Shown: piece after piece, positions 44,416 through 53,677 of the stretch
Position numbering within the stretch: the first letter of the stretch is position 1
Layout of the letters: the number at the start of each line of letters is the position of its first letter
Origin: Plantactinospora endophytica
Lineage (GTDB): Bacteria; Actinomycetota; Actinomycetes; Mycobacteriales; Micromonosporaceae
Assembly (NCBI RefSeq): GCF_016862915.1
Contig: NZ_BONW01000021.1
Location: forward strand, 248,001-312,000
Reading direction: 5' to 3'
DNA: 64,000 nt
The notes under the pieces: model-generated
Database searches by the model: none
Seen by the model: only the letters and a program-made list of their open reading frames with translations
Told to the model about the DNA's origin: nothing
Program-made: the position numbers and the translations under genes

Positions 44416-44595
44416 AGGACCAAATTCTCCCTTGATCGTCCGACCCGGCCACGAAAAGAGTCGGATTCCTGACAGTTGACCCCGACCCGTCGCCCGACCC
44501 GCCGGATCACCGGTCGCCCTGGTCAGGGGAGGGTCAGGGTCGCTATCCGGGCGGTCACCGAGGACGCGGCGGCCAGGAAGGCGGACCGTGGAGGC

Positions 44596-45078
44596 ATGAC
44601 GCAGATACCGCTCACCCAGCCCCCGTACAAGCAGCTCCGCCGGCCCACCACGGACCGGATGGTCGCCGGTGTGGCCAGCGGACTCGGCCGTTACTTCAAC
44701 GTCGACCCGACCCTGGTCCGGGTGGTCTTCGCCGCGGTCGCGGTCTTCACCGGCGGGCTCGGCCTGCTGGCGTACCCGGTGCTGTGGTTCCTGATGCCGG
44801 AGGAGCCGGCCGACGCGCCGGCCTGGCCGCACCCGCCCGGCACCGGCCCGGTCTGGCCGCCGAACTGGCCGACCGGCACATCCAGCGCCCGGCCCGCACC
44901 CCACCCCGCACCGGCCCCGACCGGAACGCCAACCACGCCGACGGCAGCGCCGGCCACACCGACCGGCCCGGTCGGCGGATACACCGACGCCGCTACTCCG
45001 CCCGCACAGCCCGGCGGCGGGGACGACCCGACGGAAACCCTCGGCGACACTCCGCCGAGCCCACGCCCTCCGGCGTGA
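44596..45078 (+). CDS. small PspC-domain membrane protein
   Basis: 160 residues. PspC domain at about 10-72 (KQLRRPTTDRMVAGVASGLG, then a hydrophobic helix ending YPVLWFLMPEE), followed by a Pro/Thr/Ala-rich tail. Stress-response family that binds anti-sigma or phage-shock partners; role here unknown. ATG 44596 lies only one base after GGAGG, with AGGAAGG further upstream. Third PspC protein in the window. The gene tail starts a 27-bp repeat array. Confidence 0.8.
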   Translation: MTQIPLTQPPYKQLRRPTTDRMVAGVASGLGRYFNVDPTLVRVVFAAVAVFTGGLGLLAYPVLWFLMPEEPADAPAWPHPPGTGPVWPPNWPTGTSSARPAPHPAPAPTGTPTTPTAAPATPTGPVGGYTDAATPPAQPGGGDDPTETLGDTPPSPRPPA

Positions 45079-45155
45079 CCGCCGAGTGCCGGCCGTCCGA
45101 GGTGACCGTCGAGTCGGCGCTACCCGACGCGAACGTCGAGCCCGCGCCATGCGAC
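45075..45155. repeat. three contiguous 27-bp repeats between the PspC gene and guaA
   Basis: Units 45075-45101, 45102-45128 and 45129-45155, each beginning GTGACC or GCGAAC followed by GTCGAG. The first contains the TGA stop (45076-45078) of the small PspC gene. Because 27 is a multiple of three, one frame reads nine-residue repeats (VTAECRPSE, VTVESALPD, ANVEPAPCD), but no start supports translation. Confidence 0.65.
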
Positions 45156-45166
45156 GTGAACCGGGA

Positions 45167-46720
45167 TCACTCCCACTCGATGGTGCCCGGCGGCTTGCTC
45201 GTCACGTCGAGCACCACCCGGTTGACCTCGGCAACCTCGTTGGTGATCCGGGTGGAGATCCGGGCGATGACGTCGTACGGCAGGCGGGACCAGTCCGCCG
45301 TCATGGCGTCGGAGCTGGACACCGGCCGGAGCACCACCGGGTGCCCGTAACTGCGTCCGTCCCCCTGCACCCCGACACTGCGTACGTCGGCCAGCAGTAC
45401 CACCGGGAACTGCCAGACGTCCCGGTCGAGACCGGCGGCGGTGAGTTCCTCCCGGGCGATCAGATCGGCCTCCCGGAGCAGGTCGAGCCGCTGCCGGTCC
45501 ACCGCCCCGATGATCCGGATCGCCAGCCCCGGGCCGGGGAACGGGTGCCGCCAGACCATCGCCTCGGGCAGGCCCAGCGCCAGGCCGAGCTGGCGTACCT
45601 CGTCCTTGAAGAGCGTGCGCAGCGGCTCGACCAGGGAGAACTTCAGGTCCTCCGGCAGGCCGCCGACGTTGTGGTGCGACTTGATGTTGGCGGTACCGGT
45701 GCCGCCGCCGGACTCCACCACGTCGGGGTAGAGGGTGCCCTGCACCAGGAACTCGACGTCCCCGCTGGCGGCCACCTCCCGGGCCGCCGCCTCGAAGACC
45801 CGGATGAACTCCCGGCCGATGATCTTGCGCTTCTGCTCCGGGTCGGTCACCCCGGCCAGCGCGCCGAGGAACCGGTCGGCCGCGTCGACCACCTTCAGCT
45901 TGATCCCGGTCGCCGCGACGTAGTCCTTCTCCACCTGCTCGGCCTCGCCGGCCCGGAGCAGGCCGTGGTCGACGAAGACGCAGGTGAGCTGGTCGCCGAC
46001 GGCCTTGTGCACCAGCGCGGCGGCCACCGCCGAGTCGACACCGCCGGAGAGGCCGCAGATGACCTCCCGGTCGCCGACCCGGGACCGGATCTCGGCGATC
46101 TGGTCCTCGATGATGTTCTCCGGGGTCCAGGTCGGCTCGATCCCGGCGACGTCGTAGAGGAACCGCTCCAGCATCCGCTGGCCGTGCTCGGTGTGCCCCA
46201 CCTCCGGGTGGAACTGGGTGCCGACCCGACGACCGGCCAGGTCCTCGAAGGCCGCCACCGGCGCCCCGGGCGACTCGGCGGTCACGGTGAACCCGGCCGG
46301 CGCCTCCGTCACACAGTCACCGTGGCTCATCCAGACCGACAACTCGGTCGGCAGGTCGCGGAGCAGGGTGGTCGCGTCGGACCGGGCCCGCAGGGTGGTG
46401 CCGCCGTACTCCCGGCCGCCGGTGTGCGCCACCGTGCCGCCGAGGGCCCGGGCCATCGCCTGGAAGCCGTAGCAGATGCCGAAGACCGGCACTCCGCTGT
46501 CGAAGAGCTTCGGGTCCACCTGCGGGGCGCCCGGCGCGTAGACGCTGGCCGGGCCGCCGGAGAGGATGATCGCGGCCGGATCCCTGGCCAGCATCTCGGA
46601 CACCGGCATCGAGTGCGGGACGATCTCCGAGTAGACCCGGGCCTCCCGGACACGGCGGGCGATGAGCTGGGCGTACTGGGCTCCGAAGTCCACCACCAGG
46701 ACCGGGCGCGGCGTGTTCAT
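45167..46720 (-). CDS. guaA: GMP synthase (glutamine-hydrolysing)
   Basis: 517 residues from ATG 46720 ([23 protein letters not shown]). N-terminal class I glutamine amidotransferase with the nucleophile cysteine in FGICYGFQ and [10 protein letters not shown], then the ATP pyrophosphatase domain with [14 protein letters not shown], and the C-terminal dimerisation domain (ending TIEWE). Converts XMP to GMP, acting after GuaB (54844). A GMC oxidoreductase gene lies upstream, ended by a strong hairpin at 46785. Confidence 0.96.
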   Translation of the reverse strand: MNTPRPVLVVDFGAQYAQLIARRVREARVYSEIVPHSMPVSEMLARDPAAIILSGGPASVYAPGAPQVDPKLFDSGVPVFGICYGFQAMARALGGTVAHTGGREYGGTTLRARSDATTLLRDLPTELSVWMSHGDCVTEAPAGFTVTAESPGAPVAAFEDLAGRRVGTQFHPEVGHTEHGQRMLERFLYDVAGIEPTWTPENIIEDQIAEIRSRVGDREVICGLSGGVDSAVAAALVHKAVGDQLTCVFVDHGLLRAGEAEQVEKDYVAATGIKLKVVDAADRFLGALAGVTDPEQKRKIIGREFIRVFEAAAREVAASGDVEFLVQGTLYPDVVESGGGTGTANIKSHHNVGGLPEDLKFSLVEPLRTLFKDEVRQLGLALGLPEAMVWRHPFPGPGLAIRIIGAVDRQRLDLLREADLIAREELTAAGLDRDVWQFPVVLLADVRSVGVQGDGRSYGHPVVLRPVSSSDAMTADWSRLPYDVIARISTRITNEVAEVNRVVLDVTSKPPGTIEWE

Positions 46721-46784
46721 GTGTACGAAGCCTACCCAGCGCCACCGGGCACCCGGAAACCGCCGGGTCCGTCGGGTGTGCGGT

Positions 46785-46858
46785 GGGGTCGGGGGCCGGA
46801 TCACCCGCTCTGGGCGGTCAGGCTTGATCCCGACGCGGGCGATCCGGCCCCCGACCCC
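46785..46858 (-). terminator. long hairpin downstream of the GMC oxidoreductase gene
   Basis: A perfect 18-bp inverted repeat (46785-46802 with 46841-46858), extended by CCCGC/GCGGG (46804-46808 with 46835-46839). It lies between the oxidoreductase stop (46901) and the guaA start, so it probably ends the upstream transcript. Confidence 0.75.
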
Positions 46859-46900
46859 GACCTGGTTGGCCCGGGTGATCAGCGCGAGGCCGTGGGTGGA

Positions 46901-48727
46901 TCACCAACGCAGCGCGGCGGACGCGTCCGAGGGCACCGCCGGAGACCGGGGCGGAACCGGCGCAATCCGGCTGTACCCCGCGCCGAGCGAAGGCCGGGGA
47001 TCCGGGTCACCCCGGTTCGGCCAGTACGAGAGTGCCCGCTCCGCCTGGGCGGCGATGGTCAGCGACGGGTTCACCCCGAGGTTGGCCGAGACCGCCGCCC
47101 CGTCCACCACGTGCAGCCCCGGATGCCCGAAGACGCGCTGATAGGCGTCGACCACCCCGTCAGCCGGAGTGGCTCCGATCACCGCCCCGCCGAGCAAATG
47201 AGCCGTGACCGGCATGTCGAACGGCTCCGTCACCGAGCCGCCGGGTACGCCGCCGATCCGCTCGGCGAGCAGCCGTACCGCCCGGTTGCCCGCCGGGATC
47301 CAGGTGGGGTTGGCCGCACCGTGGCCGGCGGTGGTGGCCAGCCGGTGCCGGCCGAACCGGCCACGGTGGTAGTGCACGGTCAGCGAGTTGTCCAGCGACT
47401 GCATGACCAGCGCGATGACCGTACGCCGGGACCAGTCCCGGACCGAGAGCAGCGGCAGGTAGGTCAGCGGCCGGCGGGCCAGGGTGCCGAGCCAGCGCCG
47501 GACCCGGTGCGGGCCGCCGTCGACCAGGGCCGACTGGAGCAGTCCCATCAGGTTGGCGCCCCGGCCGTACCGGACCGGCTCGACGTGGGTCGCCGGGTCG
47601 GGGTGGAACGAGCTGGTGATCGCCACGCCGTCGGTGAAGTCGACGCCGGCCCGCCGGGCGGCCCGCAGTGGCACCGTGGCGCCGAGGATCGCCTCGGAGT
47701 TGGTCCGGGTCAGCGCGCCGAGCCGGGGTGACAGGTGCGGCAGCGCCCCGGCGGCGCGCATCCGGTGCAGCAGCCGCTGGGTCTGCAACGCACCGGCCGC
47801 GAAGACCACCTGACCGGCCCGGATCCGTTGCCGGTGCCGGAGTGGCCAGGCGCCGGTGCGTACCGTCTCGACCTCGTAGCCGGTGCCCGACGGCGCCGGG
47901 CGGACCGCGGTCGCCGTGGTCAGCGGGTGGACCTCGGCGCCGAGCCGTTCGGCCAGCCAGAGGTAGTTCTTGACCAGGCTGTTCTTGGCGCCGTGCCGGC
48001 AGCCGGTCATGCAGGCGCCGCAGTGCAGGCAGCCGGTGCGCGCCGGGCCGACCCCGCCGAAGTAGGGATCGGCGACCCGTTCCCCCGGCCGGCCCAGGTA
48101 GACGCCGACCGGGGTGGCGTGGAAGGTGTGTCCGACCCCCATCTCGTCGGCGACCGCACGCATCGCCCGGTCCGCGCCGGTCTCCTTCGGGTACGTCGTG
48201 ACGCCGAGCATCCGCTTCGCCTGGTCGTAGTGCGGGGCGAGTTCGGCCTGCCAGTCGGTGACATCTTTCCACTGTGGATCGGCGTAGAACGCGGCCGGCG
48301 GCTCGTAGAGGGTGTTGGCGTAGACCAGTGAACCGCCGCCGACACCCGCACCGGAGAGCACCAGTACCTTCGCCGGTGCCGTACCGGCGGCGGATCGCCG
48401 GCCGGCGGACCGGAGCAGGGTGAGGCGCTGGATGCCGTAGCAGCGCAGCGCGGGAGCCCAGAGGAACCGGCGGATCCGCCAGGAGGTCTTCGGCAGTTCG
48501 TGGTCGGCGAACCGCCGCCCCGCCTCCAGCACGGCGACCGAGTACCCCTTCTCGACCAGACGCAGTGCCGCCACGCTGCCGCCGAAACCGGACCCGATCA
48601 CCACGACATCAACGTCGACGTCGCTCGCGGCGTCAGTCTCGACGTCGACGTCGGCACCGGTCTCGGCGTCGGAGTTGGTGCGGTCGGTCGGAGCGCTGCC
48701 GGCGGTTTGCCCCATGTTGACCATCAT
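46901..48727 (-). CDS. GMC-family oxidoreductase (cholesterol-oxidase-like)
   Basis: 608 residues from ATG 48727; a further ATG at 48715 is possible. FAD-binding VVVIGSGFGGSVAALRL (about 42-58), GAGVGGGSLVYANTLYEPP, a four-cysteine CLHCGACMTGCRHGAKNS segment typical of this subgroup, and the C-terminal GHPGLHVVDGAAVSANLGVNPSLT motif (in two parts). It oxidises an alcohol, perhaps a sterol, using FAD; substrate unproven. The first 40 residues are Asp/Thr/Val-rich. Confidence 0.85.
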   Translation of the reverse strand: MMVNMGQTAGSAPTDRTNSDAETGADVDVETDAASDVDVDVVVIGSGFGGSVAALRLVEKGYSVAVLEAGRRFADHELPKTSWRIRRFLWAPALRCYGIQRLTLLRSAGRRSAAGTAPAKVLVLSGAGVGGGSLVYANTLYEPPAAFYADPQWKDVTDWQAELAPHYDQAKRMLGVTTYPKETGADRAMRAVADEMGVGHTFHATPVGVYLGRPGERVADPYFGGVGPARTGCLHCGACMTGCRHGAKNSLVKNYLWLAERLGAEVHPLTTATAVRPAPSGTGYEVETVRTGAWPLRHRQRIRAGQVVFAAGALQTQRLLHRMRAAGALPHLSPRLGALTRTNSEAILGATVPLRAARRAGVDFTDGVAITSSFHPDPATHVEPVRYGRGANLMGLLQSALVDGGPHRVRRWLGTLARRPLTYLPLLSVRDWSRRTVIALVMQSLDNSLTVHYHRGRFGRHRLATTAGHGAANPTWIPAGNRAVRLLAERIGGVPGGSVTEPFDMPVTAHLLGGAVIGATPADGVVDAYQRVFGHPGLHVVDGAAVSANLGVNPSLTIAAQAERALSYWPNRGDPDPRPSLGAGYSRIAPVPPRSPAVPSDASAALRW

Positions 48728-48873
48728 TACCGACCGGTAGCTACCGCACCAGGCCGGAACTACGCCATCATTTCCTGCTGCCGCGCTCGGGCGGTGCAAC
48801 GTCGGCGGGCCGACGGGGCGTCTGAAATAACGGCCGGTCCTGGCAGACCGCACGGCCGAGGGGAAGTGGACGC

Positions 48874-50055
48874 GTGGCAGACCACGGGGGAAACGCTACC
48901 GGCGTACCCGGAAACGGCGACGGACCGGCACCGGCCGGCGGCAGCGCCCGACGGCGACGGATCGTCTGGATCGCCGCCGTCGTCGCGGTGGCGGTGCTGC
49001 TGGCCGGCACGGCGTACGCGGCGAACCGGTTCTGGGGCGGTGGCACCGATCCGGCTCCGGCGGCCCGGCCCAGCACCCCGGCACCGACCACGGTTGCGCC
49101 GACGCCCACCCCGAGCCCGACCCCGGAACCCGGTGCCGACATCAGGGGACCGCTCAACCTGCTGCTGGTCGGCGTCGACACCCGGGTCAGCAAGCCGGAC
49201 TGGGAGCCGCACGCCGACGCGGTACTGATCCTGCACGTCACCAGGGAACTCGACCGGGCCTACCTGTTCGCGCTCCCCCGCGACCTGGTGGTCGACATCC
49301 CGAAGTTCCCGAAGGCGAACTTCCCCGGCGAGCGGACGAAGCTCACCCACGCGATGAGCTACGGCAGCCGGGTGCCGGGGAAGAACAAGCGGCCGAGTAC
49401 GGCACAGGGGTTCCAACTGCTCTCGACGACGGTGAGCGCGTACACCGGGATCAAGCGGTTCGACGCGGGCGCGGTGCTCACCTTCGGCGGCTTCGACGAA
49501 CTCGTCGACGCGCTCGGCGGGGTGGACCTCTACGTCGACCAGCGGGTGGCCTCGCAGCACCGGGAACCGGACGGTACGCACCGGGCGCTGCGCGGCGGCG
49601 GCTACGTCGGGCCGCAGATGGTCTACGAGAAGGGCAACCGGAAACTGAACGGCTGGCAGGCGCTGGACTACGCCCGGCAGCGGTACACCGCCGGTGGCGC
49701 GTACACCCGGCAGCGGCACCAGCAGCAGCTCATCAAGGCGATGCTGACGAAGATCCTCAGTCAGGACCTGGCCCGGGACGCCGAGCGGCTTCGGCAGGTG
49801 GTGCGGTCGCTCGGCGACGCGCTGACCTTCGTCGCCGGCAACGGCAACGACGTCGTCGACTTCGGGTACGCGCTGAGCCGGCTCCGCCCGGAGCAGATGA
49901 CCCTGGTCGCGCTGCCGGGCAGCGGCGTGGGCCGGGGCAGCGGCTACCGGGGTGAACAGCTCACCTCGGTCGGCCGGAAGTTCATCACCGAACTGCGCGC
50001 CGGTCGGGCCGACGCGTACCTGGCGGCCAATCCGAAACTGGTGGTGAAGAACTGA
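48874..50055 (+). CDS. LytR-CpsA-Psr (LCP) family protein
   Basis: 393 residues. One N-terminal membrane helix (about 29-49), a Pro/Thr-rich spacer (about 60-88), and the LCP catalytic domain outside the membrane (LNLLLVGVDTR, HADAVLILHV, FALPRDLVVDIP, and the late LNGWQALDYARQR segment). LCP enzymes transfer lipid-linked glycopolymers to peptidoglycan. GTG 48874 start. Convergent with nothing nearby; followed by a barstar-like gene about 70 bp on. Confidence 0.92.
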   Translation: MADHGGNATGVPGNGDGPAPAGGSARRRRIVWIAAVVAVAVLLAGTAYAANRFWGGGTDPAPAARPSTPAPTTVAPTPTPSPTPEPGADIRGPLNLLLVGVDTRVSKPDWEPHADAVLILHVTRELDRAYLFALPRDLVVDIPKFPKANFPGERTKLTHAMSYGSRVPGKNKRPSTAQGFQLLSTTVSAYTGIKRFDAGAVLTFGGFDELVDALGGVDLYVDQRVASQHREPDGTHRALRGGGYVGPQMVYEKGNRKLNGWQALDYARQRYTAGGAYTRQRHQQQLIKAMLTKILSQDLARDAERLRQVVRSLGDALTFVAGNGNDVVDFGYALSRLRPEQMTLVALPGSGVGRGSGYRGEQLTSVGRKFITELRAGRADAYLAANPKLVVKN

Positions 50056-50126
50056 CCGGCCCGGGCGGGACCCCGGGTCAGGGAGACCCGGAACCGCGCT
50101 GGCCGGTCGACGGGTACGCCGGCACC

Positions 50127-50600
50127 GTGCACGACGGCTTCACCGGTCCGCTGCCCGCCGGGGCCCGACAGCTGTGGCAGCGGTGGCAGGACGGCCGGCC
50201 GACGGTGACCAACCTCTGGGCGCCGTACGACCGGGAACTGCGGCACCAGTGGTCCGGCGCCGCGCTGGCACACCATCGGGGCGGGCGTCCGGACCGGCGG
50301 CCGGGCCGCACCTACCACCTCGACGGCCGGCACGTCACCGACGTGGAGGGTTTCTACTGCGCCGTCGGCGAGGCGGTCAACGGTCCCGGCGGGTACTTCG
50401 GCTGGAACCTGGACGCGCTTGTCGACTGCCTGCGCGGCCGGTGGGGCGCGGCGACCCCGTTCCGGCTCGTCTGGCACGACGCCGACGTGGCCCGGCAGTA
50501 TCTCCTGCCCGGGCACGACCAGCGGCATCCCCGGGCGGTGCCGCTGAACCACCTGCTCGCGGCGCTGCGCCAGCGCGGCGTAACGGTCGAACTGCGCTGA
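50127..50600 (+). CDS. barstar-family protein (orphan)
   Basis: 157 residues from GTG 50127; the frame is open back to 50052 with no better start. The barstar domain occupies about 60-157: RTYHLDGRHVTDVEGFYCAV, then GPGGYFGWNLDALVDCLRG, which matches the conserved ribonuclease-inhibitor helix. The first 60 residues are Trp/Arg-rich. No barnase-like RNase gene is adjacent. It may inhibit a ribonuclease toxin encoded elsewhere. Confidence 0.8.
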   Translation: MHDGFTGPLPAGARQLWQRWQDGRPTVTNLWAPYDRELRHQWSGAALAHHRGGRPDRRPGRTYHLDGRHVTDVEGFYCAVGEAVNGPGGYFGWNLDALVDCLRGRWGAATPFRLVWHDADVARQYLLPGHDQRHPRAVPLNHLLAALRQRGVTVELR

Positions 50601-50616
50601 ACCTGGTTCGGGATCC

Positions 50617-52083
50617 CTATCCGGCCCGCTTGGGCTGGGCCGGGCGCTTGGTGCCGTAGAGCCAGGCGTCGAAGAGGGCGTCCAACTGCTGGCCGGAAAT
50701 CCGCTCGGCCAGCGCCACGAACTCGTCGGTACTGGCGTTGGCGTCCTTCTTCTCCGCCGCCCAGGTTTGCAGGATCTTGAAGAACGGGGCGTCGCCGACG
50801 GTGACCCGGAGCGCGTGCAGCGTCATCCCGCCGCGCTGGTACACCGACTCGCTGAAGATGTTCTTCGCGCCCGGCTTGCCCGGCGGAAGCTTCCAGACCG
50901 ACTGCTCCATCTGCTGGTAGCGCAGGTCGAACGCCTGCTGGGCCCGCTGCCCGCCGGAGTGCTCCGCCCAGAGCCACTCGGCGTAGGTGGCGAAGCCCTC
51001 GTTGAGCCAGATGTCCTGCCAGCTCTTCAGCGCCACGCTGTTGCCGAACCACTGGTGGGCCATCTCGTGCGCGACGACCTGGTTGCGGGCGTTCGGGCCG
51101 AAGAAGACGGAGGCGTAGACGGGCCGGCTCTGGGTTTCCAGGGCGTACCGGATCCGGTCGTCCGCGATCACCACCCCGCCGTACGCCTCGACCGGGTACG
51201 GGCCGAAGACCGTCTCCAGGTAGTCGGCGACCTTGGTGGTGCTGGCCATGGCCGTGTCGGCGGCACCCCTGCGCACCGACTCCGCCACCGCCGTGTAGAC
51301 CGGCCGTCCCTTGTGGGTGCCGGTCTTCACCCGGTATTTGCCGATCACCAGCGTGCTCAGGTAACTGGCCATCGGCGTGCTCTCGGACCACTTCCAGGTG
51401 GTCCAGCCGGCGTCGGCGGTACTGCCGCCCGGGGTGCCGTTGCTGATCGCCACCAGCCCGGTCGGCACGGCGATCTCGAAGCTGTACGTCGCCTTGTCCA
51501 CCGGGTGGTCGTTCACCGGAAACCAGGTACTCGCCGACTCGGGCTGGCCGAGCGCGATCGCGCCGTCCGAGGTGTGCAGGAAACCGCCGTCGCCGAGATC
51601 CTTGTTGCGCAGCGGTGCGGGCTTGCCGTCGTACCCGATCACGGCGCTGAACCGGGTGCCGGTCGGCAGCCCTGCGCCCGGGGTGACCACCAGTTCGTTG
51701 CCCTGCCGGGTGTGCGTCGCGGGCGTGCCGTCGACGGTGACCGAGCGAACGGTGAGGCCGGCCAGGTCGAGGTTGAACCGGGCCAGGTCGGCGGTGGCGC
51801 TCGCCGACACCGTCGTCGTGCCGGTGAGCTGGTCGGTCTTCGGGTCGTACCGGACCTTGACGTCGTACCGGTCGACGTCGTAGCCGGCGTTGCCGTATTT
51901 CGGGAAGTAGGCGTCACCGACGCCGTCCGCGCCCGGCTGGAAGTCGCGGCTCGGCGTGGCCGAGGGCGTCGGGCCGGCCGTCGCCGCCGGCTTCCCGGCC
52001 CCGTCCTGGCAACCGGTCAACCCGAGCGTGCCGACCACGACCATGCCGAGCACAATCCGGTACTGCCGACGCCTCGTCGTCAT
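50617..52083 (-). CDS. M1-family metallopeptidase lipoprotein
   Basis: 488 residues from ATG 52083 (GGGGGA nine bases upstream). Signal peptide with lipobox LTGC, then a short Thr/Pro linker. An aminopeptidase-N-like N-terminal beta domain is followed by the zinc site HEMAHQWF and the downstream NEGFATYAEW glutamate (HExxH-x18-E). Surface-exposed aminopeptidase of the M1 clan. Paralogue of the product at 52232, with the same GQPESASTWFPVNDHP segment. The upstream gap holds three 30-bp repeats. Confidence 0.9.
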   Translation of the reverse strand: MTTRRRQYRIVLGMVVVGTLGLTGCQDGAGKPAATAGPTPSATPSRDFQPGADGVGDAYFPKYGNAGYDVDRYDVKVRYDPKTDQLTGTTTVSASATADLARFNLDLAGLTVRSVTVDGTPATHTRQGNELVVTPGAGLPTGTRFSAVIGYDGKPAPLRNKDLGDGGFLHTSDGAIALGQPESASTWFPVNDHPVDKATYSFEIAVPTGLVAISNGTPGGSTADAGWTTWKWSESTPMASYLSTLVIGKYRVKTGTHKGRPVYTAVAESVRRGAADTAMASTTKVADYLETVFGPYPVEAYGGVVIADDRIRYALETQSRPVYASVFFGPNARNQVVAHEMAHQWFGNSVALKSWQDIWLNEGFATYAEWLWAEHSGGQRAQQAFDLRYQQMEQSVWKLPPGKPGAKNIFSESVYQRGGMTLHALRVTVGDAPFFKILQTWAAEKKDANASTDEFVALAERISGQQLDALFDAWLYGTKRPAQPKRAG

Positions 52084-52100
52084 CCCCACCATTCCCCCGC

Positions 52101-52190
52101 TGGTTCCGATGGCAACATCCGACGCCACATGGTTCCCGATGGCGACGTCCGACGCCACGTGGTTTCCGACGGCGACGTCCGACGCCACAT
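52101..52190. repeat. three contiguous 30-bp tandem repeats
   Basis: Units 52101-52130, 52131-52160 and 52161-52190, consensus GATGGCGACGTCCGACGCCA plus CATGGTTCCC, differing at two to four positions. They lie between the two M1 peptidase genes, just upstream of the first. Read as protein they would give a 10-residue repeat (ASDVAIGNHV), but the ribosome site at 52083 makes them untranslated leader DNA. Confidence 0.8.
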
Positions 52191-52231
52191 CGGACGATGA
52201 TCTTACCGGTCGGGGATCCGTCGCCCGCAGC

Positions 52232-53650
52232 TCAGGGCAGGGGCGGCGCGGTGGTGCCGGAGAGCCAGGCGGCGAAGAGGTCGTCCAACTGCCGGCCGGA
52301 GACCCGTTCGGCGTGCGCGACCAGATCGGCGGTGCTCGCGTTGCCGTTCCGCTTCTCCGCCGTCCAGCTCGTCAGGATCCGGAAGAACGTCTCGTCGCCG
52401 ACCGTACGCCGCAGCGCGTGCACGGCCAGCGCACCGCGCAGGTAGACCGCCCGGCTGAAGATCTCCGGCCGGCCCGGGTTCAACGCCGGCTCCGCCCAGT
52501 CGGTGTCGGCGTACTCCCGCTCGAAGCTGGCCTGCACCGACGGGCCGCCGTCGTGCTCCGTCCAGAGCCACTCGGCGTAGCTGGCGAAGCCCTCGTTGAG
52601 CCAGAGGTCGCTCCAGCGCCGGATCGAGACGCTGTCCCCGAACCACTGGTGCGCCAGCTCGTGCGCCACCACCTCCAGGTCCGGGCCGGTGGTGAAGAAC
52701 GCCGGTCCGTACACCGGTCGGGACTGGGTCTCCAGGGCGTACCCGATCCGGCTGTCGGCGACCGCGATCCCGCCGTACGCCTCGAACGGGTACGGGCCGA
52801 ACCGGGTGGCCAGGAAGTCGGCGATCTGACCGGTACGGGCCAGCGACCGCTCGGCCGGCCCGCCCACCGGCAGGCTCGCCGAGATCGCGGTGACCAGCGG
52901 CTTGCCGGCGTGCGTACCGGTGCTCACCCGGTATTTCCCGATCACCAGGGTGGTCAGGTAACTCGCCATCGGGACCGGTTCCGCCCAGCGCCAGGTGGTC
53001 CATCCGGCGGCGGCACTGCTGCCGTCCGGTACGCCGTTGCTCAGCGCCGCCAGCCCCGCCGGAACGGTCGCCTCGATCCGGTACGTCGCCTTGTCGAGCG
53101 GATGGTCGTTGACCGGAAACCAGGTGCTCGCCGACTCCGGCTGGCCGAGCGCGATCGCGCCGTCCGAGGTGTGCAGCAGGCCACCAGTGCCCAGGTCGGC
53201 GCTGGTGACCGCGGCCGGCTTGCCGGAATACCGCACCCGTACCCCGAACCGCTTGCCCTTGCCCAGCCCGGTGGCCGGGGTGACGACCAGTTCGTCGTCG
53301 GTCCGGCCGTGCTCGGCGTCGGCGCCGTCGACCTGCACCGACCGCACGGTCAGCCCGACGAGGTCGAGGTTGAACCGGGACAGGTCCTGGGTGGCGGTCG
53401 CCTCGATGGTGGCGTCGCCGGTCAGCTCGTCGGTGGCCGGGTCGTACCTGACCTGGAGGTGGTAGCTGGCGACGTCGTAGCCGCCGTTGCCGGAGGTCGG
53501 GAAGTACGGGTCGCCGAGCCCGGGTGCGCCGGGGCGGAACCCGCCGGCCGGCGGGTCGTCCCGCCGGCTCCCGGTGCAGCCGGCGGTGGGCAGCGCCACC
53601 AGCAGCGCCACCAGTACGCCGGCCAGCACCGGCCGCCCCGACCTGGTCAT
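52232..53650 (-). CDS. M1-family metallopeptidase lipoprotein, second copy
   Basis: 472 residues from ATG 53650 (GGAGG five bases before it; a GTG one codon earlier is too close). Lipobox TAGC, then the M1 fold with HELAHQWF and NEGFASYAEW. Homologous over its full length to the product at 50617. The pair probably arose by tandem duplication and diverged. 27 bp downstream of the guaB3 gene on the same strand. Confidence 0.9.
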   Translation of the reverse strand: MTRSGRPVLAGVLVALLVALPTAGCTGSRRDDPPAGGFRPGAPGLGDPYFPTSGNGGYDVASYHLQVRYDPATDELTGDATIEATATQDLSRFNLDLVGLTVRSVQVDGADAEHGRTDDELVVTPATGLGKGKRFGVRVRYSGKPAAVTSADLGTGGLLHTSDGAIALGQPESASTWFPVNDHPLDKATYRIEATVPAGLAALSNGVPDGSSAAAGWTTWRWAEPVPMASYLTTLVIGKYRVSTGTHAGKPLVTAISASLPVGGPAERSLARTGQIADFLATRFGPYPFEAYGGIAVADSRIGYALETQSRPVYGPAFFTTGPDLEVVAHELAHQWFGDSVSIRRWSDLWLNEGFASYAEWLWTEHDGGPSVQASFEREYADTDWAEPALNPGRPEIFSRAVYLRGALAVHALRRTVGDETFFRILTSWTAEKRNGNASTADLVAHAERVSGRQLDDLFAAWLSGTTAPPLP

Positions 53651-53677
53651 CACCCCTCCACCGCCAAACGGTGGCGG

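Noticed and set aside
47980-48060. Iron-sulfur cluster in the GMC oxidoreductase
   Set aside because: The CxxCxxCxxxC segment is, as far as I recall, a common feature of this GMC subgroup and not evidence of a cluster by itself.
52084-52188. N-terminal extension of the first M1 peptidase reading a 10-residue repeat
   Set aside because: The repeat DNA lies upstream of a good ribosome site and of the lipoprotein signal peptide at 52083; an extension would bury the signal peptide.
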